DNA from: Paraburkholderia sp. UYCP14C
GTDB taxonomy: Bacteria > Pseudomonadota > Gammaproteobacteria > Burkholderiales > Burkholderiaceae
Direction: 5' to 3'
NCBI RefSeq assembly: GCF_004197395.1
Contig: NZ_SELS01000071.1
Coordinates: 1-36,072, forward strand
DNA length: 36,072 nucleotides
Part shown: piece by piece, positions 8,861-16,628 of the stretch
Layout of the letters: the number at the start of each line of letters is the position of its first letter
Numbering within the stretch: the first letter of the stretch is position 1
The notes under the pieces: generated by a model
Database searches by the model: none
Seen by the model: the letters and a program-made list of their open reading frames with translations, nothing else
Told to the model about the DNA's origin: nothing
Program-made: the position numbers and the translations under genes

Positions 8861-10806
8861 TTGCTCTCCCTCCGTGCGGTTTGGAAAATCAAGCGTCGGT
8901 AGGCCTGCCCGACAGGGTCAAGTACGTCCCTGCGCGGCAAAGCCGCCGTCATGCGTTGTGTCGTCATCTTTGTAACGGCAGGGTAAGCACCATCGACCAT
9001 CCTGAAGAAGCCTGTGCCGCCTTTCACAGGCACTGTGTGGACAATTTGCGCCCACACCGATTCCTTGCGCGCCGCCCTCATTGCGCGCTCCATTTCTTTT
9101 GCGCGGGCGAGCGCGAAATCTCGTGAAAGGCGAACCGGCGGCATCAGTTCGTTCGCGACAGGTCGTGTGGCGAGTGCCTCCTCATTCGCTTTTATCGCAT
9201 GCACAACCTCGTCGATCAATTCCACCTCGCTCAAATCAGCACAAGTTTCCCGGTATGCCACCAAGGCCTCCAGCGTCTGGTCCGGATAGTCATAGCCGAC
9301 TTCGCTTACCAGCGCTTCCTTGACAAGCTGGAATGTCCGCTCCTTCGCATTGGAGATCCGGAGAAGCGATAAAGTAAGGGATAGAAGTTGTCGTTCCTGG
9401 AGCACAAAACCAAGAATGCGTCGGTAAAGAAAAACCAATCCCTGTGCGTCGAGCGAGTCAGCTGTGGGCATGTCGAGAGGTACACCCGGTTTGCCATGCA
9501 CTACCGCGTGCGATAGCAACCCTCCGGCCGCGGCGGCCGGGTTACGCTCGTCATCAAGCAGCCAGTTCGTTACGAGCTTTCCGAGGGCACCAGGCTCTCC
9601 CATCAACCAATGGACCGTTTGCGGAAAGAGCCTTGCGAAATCAGAGTCCCCAAACACACCGCTACCGTGTTCACGAATCCACCTAGTAAGCCAGCCGATA
9701 ACCTGCTCGACAGCGGAGCCGCCGAGGAGCAGACAGAGAACATGATCAACACTTCCGAGTTCGTCACTATCCTCGATACCCAGCGGGAGACAGTCGCCTA
9801 CCAGAGGAAGGATAGCTTCCAGAGGCTCCGTGGAGCGGGAGATTGCGAACAGTCCCGATGCAAGCGATTTGATGGCCGTCATATCCCGGGTTTCCATCAA
9901 CCGCTTCCAGGTATCGCGACACAATTCATATTCGGGAAGGCCGCATACGACGTTTTGACAAGCTGCGGCATGCAAATCCGTGCCCGCGTCGACAAGGTAC
10001 GGTTCGAGACTTTCCTCGATTGCCCGAACCTGTTCGTCGGTTAGATTTCTTCTGGTGCATAAACGTCCGAGCATCCACATGCATACCTCGCGCGTTACGG
10101 CGCTATCACCGCGTACGCCGGCCGAAACGCTATCAAACACTGACTGGCTATCATTGGTCCCCAGTGCATACAGCGCCGCACGATGCAGGTCGGAACTTGT
10201 TGAGCTCTGAGCGGATGCACAAATTTCGAGAACTTCGGAGCAGAGCTCAGTCCGCGAGGCCAGCGCCGCAACGAGCTTCTCAAAAAACGGCGTGGCAATC
10301 ATGCTGCCATCGTAAGCCCCTTGCAGCGCAGTGCAAAAGGCGGATAGTGAATTCGCGGAAATGGCAGGCAGTTCAGTCAGCGCCTCGCCCATCATCATCG
10401 CCAGACCGAGCGGCCTTCTTTCGCCGCTCGACTGGATGAACGCCGCAGCATCTAGGAGGGCATCCCGATTCACACTGCATAGAACAACGAGGTGTGCCGC
10501 AGCGTGCACAGGGTGCAGTAGCTCGTCCTGTATCAAGCTCTCCGCAGCGACAAGGTATCCGGTCGCAACGTCGTCGGTGAGCCCCTTGAAAATCTCCGCT
10601 GCGGCCAATCGGTTCCTCTCGGTCAATGACGCGAAGACCACCTTGTTTCCTTCAATCCTGTAAGCATCGTCGACCAGAAGCGGAGTGAGACTAGCGATCT
10701 CTTCGCCAGTGACCTCTGCCTGAAGAGTCAACGTTCGCGTCCGGTGAAGCTCCAAAGCGAGTTGGCCGGGCGTGCGTGGCGTCGGATTGATGGGGGAGCC
10801 GGACAT
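8857..10806 (-). CDS. Unknown 649-aa alpha-helical (HEAT-like) protein
   Basis: The sequence consists of successive amphipathic helices with many Leu/Ala-rich pairs, resembling an alpha-solenoid; I see no catalytic motif, signal peptide or membrane segment. The frame is open up to a GTG at 10833, but I place the start at the ATG at 10806 because AGAGGTG lies 6 bases upstream of it. The gene overlaps the nuclease-like 574-aa gene by 4 bases, so it is the first gene of a two-gene operon. It may be a sensor, scaffold or immunity component; function unknown. A plus-strand GNAT remnant begins immediately upstream. Confidence 0.55.
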   Translation of the reverse strand: MSGSPINPTPRTPGQLALELHRTRTLTLQAEVTGEEIASLTPLLVDDAYRIEGNKVVFASLTERNRLAAAEIFKGLTDDVATGYLVAAESLIQDELLHPVHAAAHLVVLCSVNRDALLDAAAFIQSSGERRPLGLAMMMGEALTELPAISANSLSAFCTALQGAYDGSMIATPFFEKLVAALASRTELCSEVLEICASAQSSTSSDLHRAALYALGTNDSQSVFDSVSAGVRGDSAVTREVCMWMLGRLCTRRNLTDEQVRAIEESLEPYLVDAGTDLHAAACQNVVCGLPEYELCRDTWKRLMETRDMTAIKSLASGLFAISRSTEPLEAILPLVGDCLPLGIEDSDELGSVDHVLCLLLGGSAVEQVIGWLTRWIREHGSGVFGDSDFARLFPQTVHWLMGEPGALGKLVTNWLLDDERNPAAAAGGLLSHAVVHGKPGVPLDMPTADSLDAQGLVFLYRRILGFVLQERQLLSLTLSLLRISNAKERTFQLVKEALVSEVGYDYPDQTLEALVAYRETCADLSEVELIDEVVHAIKANEEALATRPVANELMPPVRLSRDFALARAKEMERAMRAARKESVWAQIVHTVPVKGGTGFFRMVDGAYPAVTKMTTQRMTAALPRRDVLDPVGQAYRRLIFQTARRESK

Positions 10807-10812
10807 CGATAA

Positions 10813-10819
10813 CACCTCT
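10813..10819 (-). promoter_or_regulatory. Shine-Dalgarno site fixing the start of the 649-aa gene
   Basis: On the minus strand AGAGGTG is followed by six bases and then ATG (10806-10804). It favours this ATG over the in-frame GTG nine codons upstream at 10833. Confidence 0.5.
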
Positions 10820-10835
10820 TGGTAGGTACCCACAG

Positions 10836-11050
10836 ACCGACATCGCTTTCATCGGCCTCTTGCTGTTTCGAAAAAGGTCGCAGGGACGAGGCTTTGGCCC
10901 AGAGGTTCTGCGCCCCGCTGTGCAATGGCCACGGGTTGGCAATGTCGCGCATTGGGCATCGTCGTCATTGACGCAAACCCGCGAGCGTTCAATTTCTGGA
11001 AACGCGAAGGCTTCATCGAGCTGCTTCGCAATCCGAGCGGGTCATGCTAG
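10836..11050 (+). pseudogene. GNAT-family N-acetyltransferase remnant, frameshifted
   Basis: From 10836 one plus-strand frame reads FIGLLLFRKRSQGRGFG, resembling GNAT motif A (Q/RxxGxG/A, the acetyl-CoA binding loop), followed by PEVLRPAVQW. Near 10920 the similarity continues in another frame, LGIVVIDANPRAFNFWKREG and then FIELLRNPSGSC, up to a TAG at 11048-11050. That second half matches the usual GNAT C-terminal pattern (alternating strand, N-x-x-A, then F/Y...GF). The N-terminal part is missing. Together these indicate a truncated gene with at least one frameshift. The family call is by eye; the original substrate cannot be told. Confidence 0.5.
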
Positions 11051-11401
11051 CGATTGGCTAGACGGCCCATTTCCACGTCGAGTTGTAAGTCCAGATGTCC
11101 ATGTCTGCCCAATACTCTTTGACCCACATATCGACGCCATTCGTGTACTTCAAATTATCAGCCAGCAGGTTGTAGACGTCAGCGGTGATGCGCGTCGGCT
11201 TGCCAGCGAGATTTGTAAGTTTGGCGGCATAGTTTGCAGCCCGACCAATCCAAACAAGGTCGTTGTCGCCGCGTACACCGATTCGCGCTGTTCTCAGGCG
11301 ACTTGTGTCGATGCCCACGACATGCTTCAAGACAAAATCCGTTGCCCAGCCTTTTGAAATTGATGGTTGGATAATATCTAGGACAGCGGCGTTTATCCTT
11401 A

Positions 11402-12313
11402 AAGGCCAGTTCAAAAAGGCTGCTCAGCACGGCTGAAGATGTTCCAGCAGACGAGTGAGCAGGCTAGTTTGAGGAATGCTTCGTGAATGTCAGATCGGCG
11501 TTCGAAGCGAATGCGAAGACGACGGAAGCCATGGAGCCACGAATGAGTCCGTTCGACGACCCACCGGAATTTGCCGAGGCCGCTGCCGTGTTCGGTGCGG
11601 CGCCTGGCGATGACCGGTCTGATGCCGCGCTCGCGAAGTCGGCAGCGATGCGAGTCGGAATCGTAGCCACGGTCGGCGTAGATGATTTTGGGCTTGCGAA
11701 GCGGTCGGCCGCGAGTGCCGCGAATCGGTGGGATCGCGTCGACCAGCGGCAGCAGTTGCGTGACATCGTTGCGGTTCGCGCCGGTCAGGATGGCGCTGAC
11801 AGGAACGCCGTTCGCGTCTACGAGGATGTGGTGTTTGGACCCTGGTCGTGCGCGATCGGTGGGGTTTGGCCCAGTTTTTGGCCCGCCCCAACGGCTCGCA
11901 CGGACGATGAATCGACAGCCGCATATGAGAAATCGAGCTGGCCAGATTCGCGCAGCTTGTCGAGCAGCAGTCCGTGCAGCTTGTCCCACACCCCGGCCTG
12001 CTGCCAGTCGTGCAACCGACGCCAGCAGGTCGCTCCAGAGCCGAAGCCCAACCGGGTCGGCAGATGGTTCCATCGCATCCCTGTCTTCAGCACGAGCAGG
12101 ATGCCGTTGAGTGCTGCACGGTCCGAGACCGGCAGGCGCCCGGGATATCGCTTGCGTCGCGGTTTGGGCGGTGGAAGTAGTGGTTCGATCAGTGCCCACA
12201 GCTCGTCATCGATGATAGGTGCCGGCATTCCTTGATCCGTTGTTCAGGCATTCAAGGTTAACCGTTTCGCGGGAAAGTAAACAGCCCTTCCGCGCTCTTT
12301 TTGAACTGGCCTT
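11402..12313 (-). mobile_element. Complete IS5-family insertion sequence (912 bp) inside pycC
   Basis: The ends are near-perfect inverted repeats: aaggccagttcaaaaag at 11402-11418 and its reverse complement at 12297-12313. The element is flanked by TTA on both sides (11399-11401 and 12314-12316), a 3-bp target duplication as expected for TNA-targeting IS5 subgroups. It encodes a two-frame DDE transposase on the minus strand. The intact ends and clean duplication suggest a recent insertion and a potentially active copy. A related element contributes the end seen at 1-72. Confidence 0.88.
11411..12228 (-). CDS. IS5-family DDE transposase made by frameshift from two overlapping frames
   Basis: The first frame starts with ATG at 12228 and runs to 11818 (136 aa, MPAPIIDDELWALIEPLLPP, the DUF4096-type N-terminal domain). 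The second frame overlaps it and ends at 11411. The likely shift point is an A-run on the minus strand at 11875-11879, where a -1 slip changes frame from GAGQKLGQTPP to GPKTGPNPTDRARPGSKHH. The second frame continues with HILVDANGVPVS, the DDE-type ADRGYDSD and WVVERTHSWL (third catalytic residue Glu). The first Asp is probably in the AAVDSSSVRA segment of frame one. Two-frame transposases of this kind are common in the IS427-type subgroup. The frame appears otherwise intact. Confidence 0.85.
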
Positions 12314-12748
12314 TTAGTGCGCATCGCGCAGCAGACGTATTCTTTGAGCCCCCGGTGAAGACCGCCATGACCCGGTCTCCATCATAGGCAGTAATCACGC
12401 CACCTTCGTCCTTGATGATATCCGAAGAGCATTTTAAAAAGGTCTTGTAAATCTCTGCGCTGAACTCCCATTTTTTGGTATTAACCATGTCGGTAGAACC
12501 GTCCAAATCCGCATAAAGGACGGTCGCAGCGTTGAGGTCCTTCGCGTGGTTTGAGTTGAGACGCAGATCCTCCGCATTGGGCACTCCCGTCGTTTCTTGA
12601 ACTTCCCAGCTGCTCGTAAGCGTTTCACCAACCCACTTCTTCAGGTCGTCAGCAAGAGCCATTGATATTCCCTAGTTGTTTTAGTCCCAGCAACCATCTT
12701 GCCGTAGAAGGAAGCACCTTCGGCTCCGAGATCAGTTTTCTGGACTAT

Positions 12749-13660
12749 CTAAGAGATCGTCCCAAGACTCATGATGTGCTTGCGGAGCGCGGTCGCAGCG
12801 GGGCCAAACTTCGCTTCGGTATCGTTCTTTTCGTCGTAGACATAGGGGATCGTCGTCACGCCGGCCATGTCGCTCGGAAGCTTGACGCCTTCTCCACGCG
12901 GCTCCATCAAGATCGCGCGCTTGCGGCCGAGGCGTCCCATGAAAAGGCCGAGCTCGAAGACTACGTTATCGCGCGGTGCAGGCCATTCAGTGCCGCGTGC
13001 GTTGGTAACGTCGTCGCCATGAGCGATTGCCACCGCGAAATCGCACTGATCCAGCTCACGCTCAATATCGTCGAGCGTATAGTTCGCGACCTTGAACACG
13101 CCTTGGTTCCAAGGTACCGTCAAGAACTTGTCATGCGCGAACATGGATTGCAGCAGGTGCGCGACGGCAACCGCTTCAGCACTTGAAATCACGAAGACGC
13201 GGATTTTGTCGCGCTTGGCGTTCACGAACTGATTGCGCTCGATCAGGCGTCTGGAGAGTTCTTTGGCCATCCGGCGCCAGAGGTCCGGATAGCGGCTGCC
13301 GAGCTCGCTCAGTTGCTGTTCTGTGATTTTCGCGATTAGAGATTCTTCAACTGCGATTACCGTCGCGGACCGTTTCTGGATCGGCTCGACGGCTGCCATT
13401 TCTCCGACTGAATCGCCGGGGAACCGCCGGCGGATTGGCGTAGCGTTGACGACGATGTCGAATGCGCCGGCAATGATGAAGTACAAATCGTTATCGGTAG
13501 CGTCCTGTTGGATGATGACGCCGCCAGCGCTGACCGGAATCAGCTCCACCATGTCCGCCACCTCCGCCGCCAATTCTTTGTCGCCGCCGACCAGCTTCTG
13601 ACCCATGAACGCTTCAATACGCAGGCGTTTGCCTGCTTCCCCGGAAAATCGCGCAATCAT
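12749..13660 (-). CDS. pycTIR: Pycsar effector: cyclic-nucleotide-binding domain fused to TIR-like domain
   Basis: This 303-aa protein has an N-terminal cNMP-binding fold (about 25-140), with the phosphate-binding cassette around GEMAAVEPIQKRSAT (86-100, including E87 and R97). After a basic helix comes a TIR-like domain of the CAP12/PF10137 type (about 153-300): VFVISSAEA, then PRDNVVFELGLFMGRLGRKRAI, in which E236 of FELG is the probable catalytic Glu, and LPSDMAGVTTIPY. In characterised Pycsar systems cCMP or cUMP binding activates such TIR domains to destroy NAD+. Start: ATG 13660 has a purine-rich AAAGAGAGAGA upstream and gives an N-terminus (MIARF) matching the paralogue at 15693-16628 (MIERF); the frame is open further upstream. 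Its own cyclase, 86 bp downstream, is broken by an IS, so this effector is presently orphaned. Confidence 0.85.
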   Translation of the reverse strand: MIARFSGEAGKRLRIEAFMGQKLVGGDKELAAEVADMVELIPVSAGGVIIQQDATDNDLYFIIAGAFDIVVNATPIRRRFPGDSVGEMAAVEPIQKRSATVIAVEESLIAKITEQQLSELGSRYPDLWRRMAKELSRRLIERNQFVNAKRDKIRVFVISSAEAVAVAHLLQSMFAHDKFLTVPWNQGVFKVANYTLDDIERELDQCDFAVAIAHGDDVTNARGTEWPAPRDNVVFELGLFMGRLGRKRAILMEPRGEGVKLPSDMAGVTTIPYVYDEKNDTEAKFGPAATALRKHIMSLGTIS

Positions 13661-13797
13661 TGTCGTTCTCTCTCTTTGTCGTTTTTTCGTGAAAACACCA
13701 ACGATGATTTTAACCAAAAATCCAGGAATGTCTTCGAGCAGCCCGTATTGCGCACGGGCGACGAAACCAACCTTAACGAACGCCTCTGGGATATGAC

Positions 13798-13890
13798 TCA
13801 GACCGGGTTGTCCTGTGCGATGTAGTCATCGACACGGTCGGGAAGTAGTGCGATCTGCCTGCGGTCATCGCCTTCAACGAATCGCTTCAT
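13798..13890 (-). pseudogene. IS1182-family transposase, N-terminal remnant
   Basis: The 30 codons from the ATG at 13890 read MKRFVEGDDRRQIALLPDRV and then DDYIAQDNPV before a TGA at 13798-13800. This is the characteristic N-terminus of IS1182-family transposases (MKRFVEGxDRxQxxLLPxxLDDYVxxDNPVRVVDVFV). The stop sits where the family has Arg followed by Val, so a CGA to TGA change could explain it, although the sequence beyond no longer matches the family. The remnant lies just upstream of the pycTIR gene and just downstream of a truncated TIR gene. Confidence 0.7.
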
Positions 13891-13920
13891 AAGTCACCCG
13901 GTCTCAGTGCGTTGATTCAG

Positions 13921-13983
13921 TTTAGGCGGTCAATGCGTTTTCACGCACTCTGGTCCCGGAATAAACGACGTCGATCGCCTAAG
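13921..13983. repeat. Imperfect long inverted repeat with internal hairpin
   Basis: TTTAGGCGGTC at 13921-13931 pairs, with mismatches, with GATCGCCTAAG at 13973-13983. Inside lies a small hairpin, TGCGT (13934-13938) with ACGCA (13943-13947) around a TTTC loop. It is immediately upstream of the IS1182 transposase remnant, so it may be the left end of that element; a terminator for the minus-strand TIR/DUF4071 genes is the alternative. Confidence 0.4.
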
Positions 13984-14021
13984 TTTACGGCGAACATGCG
14001 ATTTTGCATGCCTGGCTTCCA

Positions 14022-14222
14022 TTATCGAGAAGTAAGCAAGAGGTTGAAGCTGTGACACTCGCAAATCCGATGACGCATGACAGATGTGACCTCTGTGCCG
14101 TCCGCCTGTGCGAGGTCATGATCCAGCTTATCCGCGTAAACCGTCGTTCCTCCGCGTTCCAGTATCTCAGCCTCAGCAGGAACGTGAACCCAATCAGAAG
14201 ATGAATACGAGAAAAACGTCAA
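14022..14222 (-). pseudogene. Truncated TIR-domain gene
   Basis: From a TTG at 14222 the frame reads LTFFSYSSSDW, then GGTTVYADKLDHDL, then RHRICECHSFNLLLTSR to a TAA at 14022. This follows the TIR pattern: strand A with F-x-SYSxxD, a W/Y-x-D at strand B, and a helix leading to C..F..LLT. The region with the catalytic Glu is absent and the product is only 66 residues. The frame is also open upstream towards the DUF4071 stop, with no better start. The break lies about 40 bases from the IS1182-associated repeat, so IS-mediated deletion probably removed the rest. Confidence 0.55.
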
Positions 14223-14340
14223 TCTCTGCGGGAGCCGGCGCTCGGCTCGTCGCAGCCGCTCAAGCCGGTCCGCCCGGTTACCTGACCGGTTCCGTTCGCT
14301 GAACTCCCGAGGCGACGGTATTCGGGCGGCACTTGGAGTC

Positions 14341-15588
14341 TTATATCGTTGCGGCGCGCTCCAATAGCGCCTTTGTTTCCGTGAATGTTCTGACTTCCCA
14401 GTCAACCGGATTCTCGCCAAGGAAACGTTGCTCATACCGTTCGCCGCTTTCATTTTCGCCGAGCGCGAACGAACACTGCGAGAGCGTCGCATAAATCCAT
14501 TTCTTGTCTGAGCGGTCACCAAAAACCGGATCGTCGATCAGCCCTGTCAACAGTCCAACGAGCGATTGACGGACCTTTTTCGCGCTCATCTGATCAAACT
14601 GTTCCTCGGCGGGGTCCGACTGAACCCGTGCACGCAAATCAAGGCACGTCGCGAGATTTTCGCCGTTGTAATAGTCCCGCCTTATCTCAAAACCCCGCCG
14701 GTAGTAGCGGATCGCCGCATCAAGTTGCGTCCGGTCTTCCGTCTCCATCCACAGTCGCTTCCGGATAGCACCAGCAATTCCCAACGTCTCCGGATCATTC
14801 GAAGCCTCCGGATTCAACGCATCGACGATCGCCCTTGCCCGCATCAGTGCATCAAGTGCGGAGGGACTTTGCGCCTTGTATGTGGCGAGTGCAAGGCGTT
14901 GGATAATGAAGGTATCGTTGGCCTTCATCCTGAGGGCGCCTTCATATGCCTTCACCGCGTCGGCATGCTGTCCATTTCGATGCGCCTCTTCGCCTTTATG
15001 GAGAAACTCGGACAGCTTTTCCTGCGCGACCTCGGTCTCTTCAAGCACCTGTTGATATCGCTCACCACTCATCAAAGGCTTTTGCAAGCCGGGGAGATAG
15101 GTGTAAACCGGACTATCCGTCTGTCCAGATTCAAGTGCAGCCTTGATCAATTCTTCAAGCGCGCGCCGCGCCCGCGCACTCTCCCGACTGCCAATGTCGT
15201 CGCCGAGATGGGTGTACTGAAACGTGCTGATGTGATTAAGGTCGAAATGCAGCCGCCCGCCCGACTCACTCATGATGATCGTCGTATTAGGACAAAGGGC
15301 ATGGCGAACGCCAAGTTCATATACTGCATTGACATTGGCCGTTGAGATATCTGCGATGACCAGTTCTGCACGCAGCAGAAGCTCGTACATCCTGCTGTCA
15401 ATCACGCCCGAATGCTTGACCTCGTCGGCGCGGATGCAACGAAGACCTGCAGCCTCTGCCGCAGGAAAGATGATTGACTCGTATGTTGCGTCGAGGTCAA
15501 GCGTCCTGCCTGTCTGGAAATCTGTCTTCCTGCCGAACCCCATCACAACAAAACATACCTTGCGCAAATCGTCGCTGATCGAATGCAT
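14341..15588 (-). CDS. TIR-like N-terminal domain plus DUF4071/TRAFs-binding TPR protein (415 aa)
   Basis: Residues 11-19 (VCFVVMGFG), VIAD (77-80) and NAVYELGVRHAL (87-98) follow the pattern of the TIR-like/nucleoside deoxyribosyltransferase superfamily found in defence effectors; E91 of ELG is the possible catalytic residue. From about residue 170 the protein is helical, with a TPR-like repeat (HKGEEAHRNGQHADAVKAYE) and segments such as AIRYYRRGFEIRRDYYNGEN, typical of the MAP3K TRAFs-binding domain (DUF4071). It lies 104 bp downstream of the second cNBD-TIR gene, same strand, so it may be a distal operon member or an accessory effector. It has no cNMP-binding domain, so activation by a cyclic nucleotide is not evident. 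Function is inferred. Confidence 0.65.
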   Translation of the reverse strand: MHSISDDLRKVCFVVMGFGRKTDFQTGRTLDLDATYESIIFPAAEAAGLRCIRADEVKHSGVIDSRMYELLLRAELVIADISTANVNAVYELGVRHALCPNTTIIMSESGGRLHFDLNHISTFQYTHLGDDIGSRESARARRALEELIKAALESGQTDSPVYTYLPGLQKPLMSGERYQQVLEETEVAQEKLSEFLHKGEEAHRNGQHADAVKAYEGALRMKANDTFIIQRLALATYKAQSPSALDALMRARAIVDALNPEASNDPETLGIAGAIRKRLWMETEDRTQLDAAIRYYRRGFEIRRDYYNGENLATCLDLRARVQSDPAEEQFDQMSAKKVRQSLVGLLTGLIDDPVFGDRSDKKWIYATLSQCSFALGENESGERYEQRFLGENPVDWEVRTFTETKALLERAATI

Positions 15589-15692
15589 TTCTGGTCCATG
15601 TTGTTTACTTTGTTATCGTCGGCCTTGGCGCTTGGCGGTCAGGGTCCAACACCCTCTTCCATCTATTTTCATGCTAAAAGGTGAAACTGGAT

Positions 15693-16628
15693 CTACTGGA
15701 TGAGGGAGAACGAGGTCCGTACCTTCAGATGATCCACTACGTTGCGGATGCGGTCGATTGCCGGCCCCATCAACTCGGCGCGCGTCTTGGGGTCAGGGGC
15801 GGTTTCGTATTCAAGCGGTATCAGTCCTTTGAAGTCAGACGGCAACTTGATCTCGGTCTGCCGCGGGACAAGCAGAATCGTCCGGTGTCGCCCGAGCCGC
15901 GACATAAAGAATCCCAATTCGAAAATCACGTTATCTCGCGGTGTAGCGGAAGTGCGGTCGCGCGAAAATACAAGATCATCCGGCTCAGCAAGGGCGATTC
16001 CGAAGTCCGCAAGGTTGACCTCGCGCTCGAGCACCTCAACTGGGTAGCCGCTGGGCGGAAAAACCAGTTCATCGTTCCAGACGGTGACGTCGGATTCCTT
16101 CGACAGCCCGACACGAAGCGTGCGCGCGATCGGGGCCGCCTCAGATGACGAAATAATGAATATCCGTGGCCGCTGATTGGCCCGATTCACAAACTTGTTT
16201 CGCTGTTCAAGCCGGGAGGCAAGCTCCTGCGCAAGCAGCCGCCAGACGTCGTTCGTCCGATTGCCGATCTCGACGAGGCTGGTGTGATCGACCTTCAGCG
16301 CGACAACGGGTTCAAGCGCCTCGATCGTTGCGGAACGCGGAATCGAGGAGTTCACCGCAGACATCTCGCCGACGGTATTACCCGCTTCCCGCGGATAGAG
16401 CCGGATGCCGTTGACAATCACCATCGCCTTACCGGACAACAGGAAGAAGACCGAGCGATCACTTGCTCCCTGCTCGATGATGACAGCGCCGGCCGCGTAT
16501 TCGACAAGCTCGCCACCATCAGCGAGCGCTTCGGCGACGGGGCGCTGTCCGCGGATAACCTTCTGGCCAAGCAGCTCTTCAATGAGTACTTCTCGATTCC
16601 TGAACCGTTCAATCATTTTCATGGTCAT
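15693..16628 (-). CDS. pycTIR: cNBD-TIR effector of the Cap2/Cap3-containing Pycsar operon
   Basis: This 311-aa paralogue of the protein at 12749-13660 has the same layout. The N-terminal cNMP-binding domain (about 25-140) has the cassette GNTVGEMSAVNSSIPRSAT (E88, R98). The C-terminal TIR-like domain (about 156-300) has FIISSSEAAP, PRDNVIFELGFFMSRLGRH with E237 as probable catalytic Glu, and IKLPSDFKGLIPLEY. Expected role: bind the cyclic nucleotide made by the tandem cyclase and deplete NAD+. The start at 16628 overlaps the JAB gene stop as ATGA; further in-frame ATGs follow at codons 3 and 5, and the frame extends upstream to 16637. It is the last of four genes joined by overlaps. Confidence 0.85.
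   Translation of the reverse strand: MTMKMIERFRNREVLIEELLGQKVIRGQRPVAEALADGGELVEYAAGAVIIEQGASDRSVFFLLSGKAMVIVNGIRLYPREAGNTVGEMSAVNSSIPRSATIEALEPVVALKVDHTSLVEIGNRTNDVWRLLAQELASRLEQRNKFVNRANQRPRIFIISSSEAAPIARTLRVGLSKESDVTVWNDELVFPPSGYPVEVLEREVNLADFGIALAEPDDLVFSRDRTSATPRDNVIFELGFFMSRLGRHRTILLVPRQTEIKLPSDFKGLIPLEYETAPDPKTRAELMGPAIDRIRNVVDHLKVRTSFSLIQ

Larger units (their letters stand above)
11058..12662 (-). pseudogene. pycC: Class III nucleotidyl cyclase (PycC-like) split by an IS
   Basis: The N-terminal part runs from the ATG at 12662 to the IS border at 12314 and the C-terminal part from 11398 to the TGA at 11058. Removing the IS and one 3-bp duplication rejoins the frame as ...ARCAL-RINAAVLDII..., a 229-aa single-domain cyclase. 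The first half holds both metal-binding Asp sites of class III cyclases, YADLDGSTD (D52, D54 region) and YDGDRVMAVF (D94, D96). The second half holds WIGRAANYAAKL, with the Asn and a basic residue that normally stabilise the transition state. Pycsar cyclases of this size make cCMP or cUMP; which base cannot be read here. As it stands, the N-terminal product ends in IS-encoded residues, so the enzyme is almost certainly inactive. It lies 86 bp downstream of its presumed cNBD-TIR effector. Confidence 0.8.

Noticed and set aside
14566-15345. 259-codon open frame on the plus strand
   Set aside because: It lies antisense inside the TIR-like/DUF4071 gene, which has recognisable domains; the plus-strand product shows none.
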